Assembly (NCBI GenBank): GCA_946965045.2 | Contig: OX337234.1 | Span: forward strand, 2,356,001 to 2,420,000 | Reading direction: 5' to 3' | DNA: 64,000 nucleotides | Source: Epithemia pelagica | Lineage: Eukaryota; Bacillariophyta; Bacillariophyceae; Surirellales; Surirellaceae | Shown: piece by piece, positions 59,201 through 64,000 of the stretch | Numbering within the stretch: position 1 is the first letter of the stretch | Layout: each line of letters starts with the position of its first letter | Notes under the pieces: generated by a model | Database searches by the model: none | What the model saw: only the letters and a program-made list of their open reading frames with translations | Told to the model about the DNA's origin: nothing | Translations under genes and position numbers: made by a program

Positions 59201-61253
59201 TCGACCTGCTTCATTCGCACATAAGCTAAAGGATCGGAGGAGCTTACCTGCCGCACCAAGAACTATTGGTGAACCTAAATCGGCATCGCGTCGAAAATCC
59301 TTTGCCAATATAATGAAAATGTGGCGCGACAAGAGTGAAGACCAACCTCTTTCGGAGTTTTTATCCCCGGAACATACAATCAAGTCCTCTGCGAGTGGAA
59401 GAGGACGAGAACGAGCAGACTTTGCTGATACAGATGTGAAGAGTTTAGCTCTAAGTCCATTAATGGAACACCAAACAAAGAAATCAGTCGATCAAGTTTT
59501 GACTGCTCGAGATCTGGTCCAAACGCCAGAACGTGATCAATATGAAATTGCGGCGAAAGGTAACCCTAAAGACATATCCGGAATGGGCAAAATCCCATCT
59601 GATACAGAGAAAGTGAATCTCGAAATGCGAGCGCTGACGCTAGCGAGAGCCTCCAGTCCACCAAAATCTTCTCCAAACCGTTCTCAAGATCAGAATCCTG
59701 GCAAGTTCAAAATGCACATTACTCCTGTCTATTCCCGCACGGCTCCTACGAACCCCAGGTCGGAAGAATCAGCTGCTTCGAAATACGACAAACGTGACGT
59801 CAGTTCCATCTTTCGTAATATGGAGGGTCGAAAAAAAACAGCAATCGAAAGTCCTGCTGTGTCGGCTCCCATGTCCATGGAACTGGGACATCTAAAGGCG
59901 ATCTCGGAAAAAGATAGTGGTGCAAGAAAACATGAGGACACACCCGAACAAGATCGCGAGAAGAGTCCCACATTTTCTGTTGATCTCATGTGGCAACATT
60001 CATCGCAAACTGATGACAATTCGAACACACGCGACGCCGGGTTTTTAGTTTTGCCCAAACCTTCGTTTGCTCAAGCTGCTGCGTTCCACTCCCGCGATCG
60101 ATCTCCTGATGTGGGTCCCGGAAAGTATTACGGACGTCGACGGCCTGTTGGTAAGGGAATGTCTGTTGATGAACAATTGCAGAGACCGTCGCATAGAAAA
60201 TCGGTTGATCCAAGACGAAAGCGCAACGCAGCGGTACTCGATGAGAAAAGAGATAGAAGGGTGTCCGAGCCAGTTCGATTTAGTTCCTCGCCATCCAAGA
60301 GCCAAGGAGACTATAGAACTGCTGTGGTAGCGTTCTTAGGGAATGCGGAGGAGGGTCGATCAATGGGACGGACAAGCATTTTAGACGGAGGCACAGTGAA
60401 ATCAGTCGAGACGAACTCACAAAGTTTGTACTTCCGTCAGGGCACGAGCACTGAGAAAAGGCGTGAGTCGATCAATACGCCCAGCGCAGTCGCCCTTCTT
60501 TCTGGTCGCAAGGATATTCCGAGTGAAATTGCTGTAAAAGAGAGTACACCCATGACATCCGCTTCGTCAATGGGATGGCTGAAACTTCATCCAGGCGATT
60601 CCGGAAGCCGTGCAACCACGGCACAAAGCTCACCAAGAACAAGGAATTCGAACCTGAGACCTGATTTGACCATGGGTTGTAGTTTTGATGCCGAAGACTC
60701 AGTGTTTTCGGAAGATGATGATCAACCGTGTGAATGCGTAGCATCCCTGTTTTCTGAGAATGACGAGCTGGCTAATTTTTTCCTTCCCAAGATGGGTATG
60801 GCGTGCACTTGTGGAAAGCGACGATTGGGACTTGTGGATCCTAACGAACCAACTGCGTTGAGAAACATACTACGTCCATGGCAAGTCAGATTCCTGGCTG
60901 GATTCGGGATCAGCCGCGGTGACCAATTGGTAAAGGCAAATCATCGAAGTGCACAGGCCCTCGCCACATCGCTTCGCCAATACAGACGCAAACATCACAT
61001 GACAGCCTTCCGAACCAAATCATGCGGCATGGCCATCCAGATCTGGTCGAGAACCGCCAAAACATTTGTGCGTTCCATCCGAAAACAATTGGTGGAAGGG
61101 ACGGACCGACTGGAACCTCCCAACACGATGGAAATCTTGTCGTCCTTTCTGGATAAGATGCAAGAAATGAATCATCCCCGACCCACTGACGATAACCACA
61201 ACAATAAGATTACAAACCCGAGTCCCAAGGAAGGCCGGAGAGAAGAGATATAA
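56271..61253 (+). CDS. Very large, mostly disordered protein with conserved C-terminal region
   Basis: A 1,660-residue single-exon protein from the first in-frame ATG. Most is Ser/Asp/Glu-rich and low in hydrophobics. A repeat of about 35 residues is seen twice (SPRQISQSIFETKEALRF, then VVKSFD; and SPRKIAESILEAKEAVHF, then VVRSFD). A compact tryptophan-rich motif (DPYKWAYLAWYRKGLLDGNK) lies near residue 915, followed by RKSFANIMKMWRDKSED near 1005. The last 200 residues look folded: CECVASLFSENDELANFF, CTCGKRRLGLVDPNEP, LRPWQVRFLAGFGISRG and a basic helical part (SLRQYRRKHHMTAFRTK). No known domain was recognised. A scaffold-type role is possible, but this is only inference. Confidence 0.75.
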   Translation: MFGAKWGFRRKKNKNNNDVSAADSSVNISVSSVSTKSIVSNVGYGQPNGDTNRSMALSLASHADRSSDDSGSDDESTPVYLTMEETLNLGVLDHIDRQIAILDPADVEQSAEVDSFLLFEDAAFDEKGGLEMVQQKATPQNDRLFGNDLEDSENKENAFFTSPNKEDPKSPEPHGQGDSGINQTPGNDNNDSFRNEQHEEPRKTISASTETTGDTPGPSFSDDYSFEVDEGYNEKVERERDELDAVLDEVLADTPAKTPPRSPPDIPPVDSGEAPAITDSQNVWLNCLEENGVDLSASPLFTRTQSTVPSLTVDPGASSLTADPRVRPVPSPGRNGKPDTDDDVTPRESFAGTPSHRFQSATISGILKSYEFDKNPARMVYTKAGDDTMDSSCSIIESQLSYSPSCASEQSMSDTTHRFRRSDDFLSLSFSNTLSSYGEDDDHHHDVPFLLSGGGDVGRSSEEEDEKLQDPMCLLETDRREDNHQTSEPQQEDITLTPQEEEESGHVDGRVVADSMGMFSYNRGSRKPLRDRAGRDERRDDENAGHEDDQAPDESEDGGKEDEDDHRDTSRESSKVKASDDDESSKETDNDDDEEDEGNEEQSRESTTGSNQERSPSRLGIAPVQRPFTSADDVGYVTVASQRKSTDGNARASPSLVVLCVGTSGSIDSESPRQISQSIFETKEALRFDVVKSFDAADIGEEGSPKNISRTKSDSFPNRPKGNDPHIDLFESRAVAKKGRHLDTRDRNEDLSHASFDTDSPRKIAESILEAKEAVHFSVVRSFDEAENKESSYNSVAQTTLESFASSDGQVQPRDSSGRRLVQRPGVDSPGVPPPLSPHPISFANGGTKTCATAQAPSNEAVHLGSASNGPLPSISETTRKQKENVAQNGNPLATQETVDSIFMVSQSPSDIDKDPYKWAYLAWYRKGLLDGNKWDSVLNEKPLSSDDDDDRISSSLVPSGRDLVACDFGEVLDKPNRPASFAHKLKDRRSLPAAPRTIGEPKSASRRKSFANIMKMWRDKSEDQPLSEFLSPEHTIKSSASGRGRERADFADTDVKSLALSPLMEHQTKKSVDQVLTARDLVQTPERDQYEIAAKGNPKDISGMGKIPSDTEKVNLEMRALTLARASSPPKSSPNRSQDQNPGKFKMHITPVYSRTAPTNPRSEESAASKYDKRDVSSIFRNMEGRKKTAIESPAVSAPMSMELGHLKAISEKDSGARKHEDTPEQDREKSPTFSVDLMWQHSSQTDDNSNTRDAGFLVLPKPSFAQAAAFHSRDRSPDVGPGKYYGRRRPVGKGMSVDEQLQRPSHRKSVDPRRKRNAAVLDEKRDRRVSEPVRFSSSPSKSQGDYRTAVVAFLGNAEEGRSMGRTSILDGGTVKSVETNSQSLYFRQGTSTEKRRESINTPSAVALLSGRKDIPSEIAVKESTPMTSASSMGWLKLHPGDSGSRATTAQSSPRTRNSNLRPDLTMGCSFDAEDSVFSEDDDQPCECVASLFSENDELANFFLPKMGMACTCGKRRLGLVDPNEPTALRNILRPWQVRFLAGFGISRGDQLVKANHRSAQALATSLRQYRRKHHMTAFRTKSCGMAIQIWSRTAKTFVRSIRKQLVEGTDRLEPPNTMEILSSFLDKMQEMNHPRPTDDNHNNKITNPSPKEGRREEI

Positions 61254-61593
61254 GAATACCAAACTGGTGGTGGTCTTGGTCAGAGGTGTAGTTGGACGCA
61301 AAGGCAGCAGCGTCGTTGGACATATGGCAGGTGGATAGCATCCAAAGCGAGTGTTCCTAATAAATACATTAGTAATTTCCCTGTTTGAAGTACGCACGAA
61401 AGAAATTTGTGATTCTTCAAGCCCCAACAGGAACACGAGCGGTAGAGTGTGGACTGGCCTCGTGTCTCCATCACACTCTATTTTGATGGGTCGTTGGGTA
61501 CTCTCTTGTTTATTCACAGAGATTTCATTCCAGCCACAAGTTTGGACGTATAAGTCGTATTGTCTGTGTGTGCGTCTGTGTGTCTGTTGCGTT
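61254..61593. other. Convergent spacer
   Basis: 340 bp between the large protein and SmG (3' ends facing). It contains GT-rich sequence near 61560-61590. Nothing else seen. Confidence 0.5.
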
Positions 61594-61991
61594 TTAGGTT
61601 GTCGCTGCGGCTGCCGCAACTGTCGGCGGTGCAGTTGCTGCTGCTCGTTCCAATCCTTCCAATTGGACAATGGAATTCCCCCGTACAACGACTTGTCCCA
61701 AATATTGTCCCGTCTCTTCTTGTTCGACATCTTCCAAGACAATATTCAAAAAGGCATCGTATCCCCGCAAGGTCCCGGTAATGGTCCGATGGGCATTCAA
61801 ACAAACCTTGAGGCGCTTGTCCTGCAATCACAAACACAGCGAAGCGGTGAGCCAACGACGGAAACGACACACACGCTTGTACTGTCGCGCCAAAGTTTCC
61901 ACGAAATGTACACACACACACACACACGCACATGTCTGTCACGTACCATGAATCGCTTCAAATCAGGACCCTTTTGGAATTTCGGTGCCAT
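61594..61991 (-). CDS. SNRPG: Small nuclear ribonucleoprotein G (SmG), two exons
   Basis: Exon 1 is 61947-61991 and exon 2 is 61594-61821, joined over a 125 bp GT-AG intron to give 90 residues. Exon 1 encodes MAPKFQKGPDLKRFM, exon 2 starts DKRLKVCLNAHRTITGTLRG. The Sm1 motif (GYDAFLNIVLEDV) and the Sm2 motif (VVVRGNSIVQLEGLE) are intact and match SmG. SmG is one of seven Sm proteins forming the ring on U1, U2, U4 and U5 snRNA in the spliceosome. The C-terminus has an added Ala/Thr-rich tail of about 14 residues compared with animal SmG. The intron carries an (AC)n microsatellite. Confidence 0.95.
61906..61930. repeat. (AC)n microsatellite in the SmG intron
   Basis: A run of about ten CA dinucleotides on the plus strand, inside the only intron of SNRPG. 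Confidence 0.85.
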
Positions 61992-62337
61992 GGTGGTAGA
62001 GTGGTGGTTGATTTTCGCGAAAGGGGCGTGTTGTGTGGAGTCGAATGCCGTTGCGCATGGATCTTTGGATGGACCGTCACTGGGGATCTACGGGCATCGG
62101 CGGCCAGACGATTCAGAGCGCGCCAACCGTGCCTTTCCACTCTCCATCTGAAAGTAGAGAACGCGCTCGTGGCGTTGGCTTGCATTGTCGCCGAATTGGG
62201 ATTGACATTCTCTCTTGCTCTTTTTTGTCATTCACTCATTTGCTCCCATCGTGTTATTGCTGCATCTCGCATCTCGTCTCATTGGTGTGTTTGGTTTGGT
62301 CCGAAGAGGAGAAATTCCAAAATTCGAACGGGTCATC
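61992..62337. promoter_or_regulatory. Divergent promoter region of SmG and the FL-motif protein
   Basis: 346 bp between two divergent starts. No defined element recognised. Confidence 0.4.
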
Positions 62338-63519
62338 ATGTTTGGTGGTTTGGATATCAAAGGCGGTTCGGCGCCATCGCAACCCAAAGCCGAAGAATCC
62401 ACGGCGGCGGTTTCCAACAACAACCACAATGACGCAACCACTACAACGAGTGCTGGCGGATCGTCCTTTGGATTCTTGTCGTCGTCCTCCTCCGCTGCGG
62501 AACCTCCCTCGAAGGAAGCAGCATCACCTGCGACATCGGGATTTTCCTTCCTGTCGTCGTCATCCACCACAACAACCTCGACTGCGGCGGCTCCGGCGGC
62601 CATGAGTGGCTTTAGTTTCTTGTCGTCATCGTCGTCGTCATCGACTCCCGCGGCAACCACCACCACGACGGAACCAACGACCGAAGCAACCTCTCTGGAA
62701 GTGGATCCACCCGCAGCAGCTTCCTCCTCCTCGTCGTCCTTTGGATTTTTGAATCCAACATCGACCATGCAAGCGACTGCCAATGTCCCCGGAATTCCAT
62801 CTCCCGTGGCCGCCGCCACACCCAACAACGCCACCCCCACGACAACCACAACGACGCCTGTCGTTTCGGAACCTGCCACGGCATCCACACCCGTACCAGC
62901 AGCAGCAGCAGCATCGTCGGGATTTTCCTTTTTGACGACGACGACAAGCCCCGCTCCTGCGACGGAGGAGACGGCGGCGGCAGCACTGCCCATGACGGCA
63001 GCAGCGCCTGTGGAAGCGGCCGCTTCTTCTTCCTCCTCTTCCATGGTGTCACCACCAGTCGTTCCTCCGTCGACCGCCGCAGCCACTGTGACCACCTCTA
63101 CGACTCCTACTAGGACCAGTGCTAGTAATACAACAACTGATATTTTGGGCACCCTGCCAACGACGACCACCACACCAAATTCGGGCATGCCCGCCGGAAG
63201 TGGTCAAGTCTTTGCCAGTGCGGTCGCCGCACCGAGTACGGCACCCAAAAAACGACGCACTCGAACCTCGCGCATTGGGGCCGGGGCACAACCTGCGGCC
63301 AGCAGCAGTCTGCCTCCTCCGAGTAGTACTACTACCACCACAACCACAACAACGACAACGACGGCCGAATCCTCGTCCTCCTCCTCCACACGAGACGAAG
63401 CCACCAAGGCTTCGCAACGGGCCGAAGATTTCATGTCGCGCATGGAACAACAACAACAACAACAAGCTTTGAAACCACCCGTCTCCTCTTCTACCACCAA
63501 ACCGCCCAAACCACCTTCC

Positions 63520-63552
<33 letters not shown>

Positions 63553-64000
63553 CCATCGTCCGATACAGAAGATGAAGATGCCATTTTGGCCAAGGCCAAG
63601 GCGGCCGCACAAGCCGCTCAAAAACTAGAACAACAACAACACAAACCACGAACCTGGGTGGGAGGCTTGTTTCGTTCCAAGACAACACGCAAACCCTCGA
63701 TTGGGAGCAGCAGCAGTAACCACAACAACAACAACAATCACAGCAATCACAGTACGACCAGCAGTGGAAGCAACCCCCACCACAACAATTCATACAGTGT
63801 GTCTACCACCACGACTCCTGCTCCCAGTGTCCCTAGTTCCGTGTCCGCCAAACCATCACCCGTATCAGAACCAGAGCCATCTCGGACGACTTCCAAACAA
63901 GACGACGACCCGGACCACGATCACCACCCACCGGTTGATACTCCCGCCGCCGTGTCTCCACCACCACCATCCACCCAGCAAAAGGAGGAGGAAACAGAAA
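62338..64000 (+). CDS. Low-complexity protein with repeated SGFSFL/SSFGFL motifs, runs off the window
   Basis: An open frame from ATG 62338 to the last base, at least 554 codons and no stop. It starts MFGGLDIKGG, then has five copies of a short motif: SSFGFLS (residue 42), SGFSFLS (67), SGFSFLS (90), SSFGFLN (132) and SGFSFLT (195). These are separated by Ser/Thr/Ala/Pro-rich linkers. The AP-4 accessory protein tepsin uses S[AV]F[SA]FLN and LFxG[ML]x[LV] motifs to bind AP-4 ears; the repeats and MFGGLDI come close to both. Later parts hold a basic patch (KKRRTRTSRIG), a short helical part (TKASQRAEDFMSRMEQQQQQQ) and another (ILAKAKAAAQAAQKLEQQQ), then a His/Asn-rich region. Thr runs are encoded by ACN repeats. 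A trafficking accessory role is inference only. Confidence 0.7.

Noticed and set aside
61020-61742. Minus-strand 240-residue frame between the large protein and SmG
   Set aside because: It overlaps both real genes in other frames and its content is low-complexity Gln/Arg/Thr.
61351-62151. Plus-strand 266-residue frame across SmG
   Set aside because: Antisense to SNRPG, whose splice-corrected protein is unmistakable.
62232-63188. Long minus-strand open frame rich in Val, Ala and Asp
   Set aside because: It is the antisense of the Ser/Thr-rich repeats of the plus-strand gene that starts at 62338; composition follows the repeats and there is no family match.
1-64000. CRISPR array, rRNA genes, prokaryotic operon signals
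   Set aside because: No regularly spaced repeats, no rRNA-like sequence, and introns show a eukaryotic nuclear genome.

Overview
The window looks like nuclear DNA of a diatom or a close photosynthetic stramenopile; I cannot name the species. Grounds: closely packed genes on both strands, few and short introns (76-125 bp, GT-AG), CoDi-type Ty1/copia retrotransposons, and many proteins starting with an ER-type signal peptide followed at once by a phenylalanine-containing junction, the entry signal for complex plastids. It is eukaryotic, so operon logic does not apply, but several neighbours are divergent, convergent or tandem duplicates.

Layout. 1-1.2 kb: decayed copia fragment. 1.4-3.3 kb: two-pore K+ channel rebuilt from four exons, two of them micro-exons, with the first selectivity filter split by an intron. 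4.4-7.9 kb: convergent ABHD4/5-type hydrolase and membrane-anchored aldehyde dehydrogenase (ALDH22/Msc7 type). 7.9-9.2 kb: gene-free, with a 341 bp foldback element. 9.2-13 kb: small membrane protein, internally repeated protein and MYND-finger protein; the last two share an upstream motif. 13-24 kb: plastid DUF2358-like protein, ubiquitin-like/chromo-barrel protein, large C-terminal membrane protein, METTL21-like methyltransferase, three-repeat MYB. 24.6-26.1 kb: orphan two-exon gene.

26.7-36.8 kb is the most unusual part. Four related genes (two on +, two on -) encode proteins with three hydrophobic segments: an ER signal, a second segment ending in an AxA signal-peptidase site as in thylakoid import, and a third Ala/Gly-rich segment. 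Charged, helical or very acidic regions follow. Two are clear colinear paralogues. I recognise no known family and treat this as a candidate undescribed plastid/thylakoid protein family. A CoA-binding-domain gene lies among them.

37-42 kb: MEMO1 and a myristoylation-motif PP2C phosphatase fused to two cyclic-nucleotide-binding domains. 42.3-49.4 kb: complete, apparently young copia retrotransposon with matching 174 bp LTRs, a short target-site duplication, and gag and pol in one frame separated by a single TGA. 49.7-55.7 kb: TcdA/ThiF-like enzyme, pheophytinase-like hydrolase, broken vacuolar-iron-transporter remnant, trypsin-like protease, thylakoid-type peroxiredoxin Q lacking the usual resolving Cys, and a GAT-domain protein with clathrin and adaptor motifs. 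56-64 kb: very large disordered protein, SmG with one intron, and a gene running off the window with repeated SGFSFL/SSFGFL motifs like those that bind the AP-4 adaptor.
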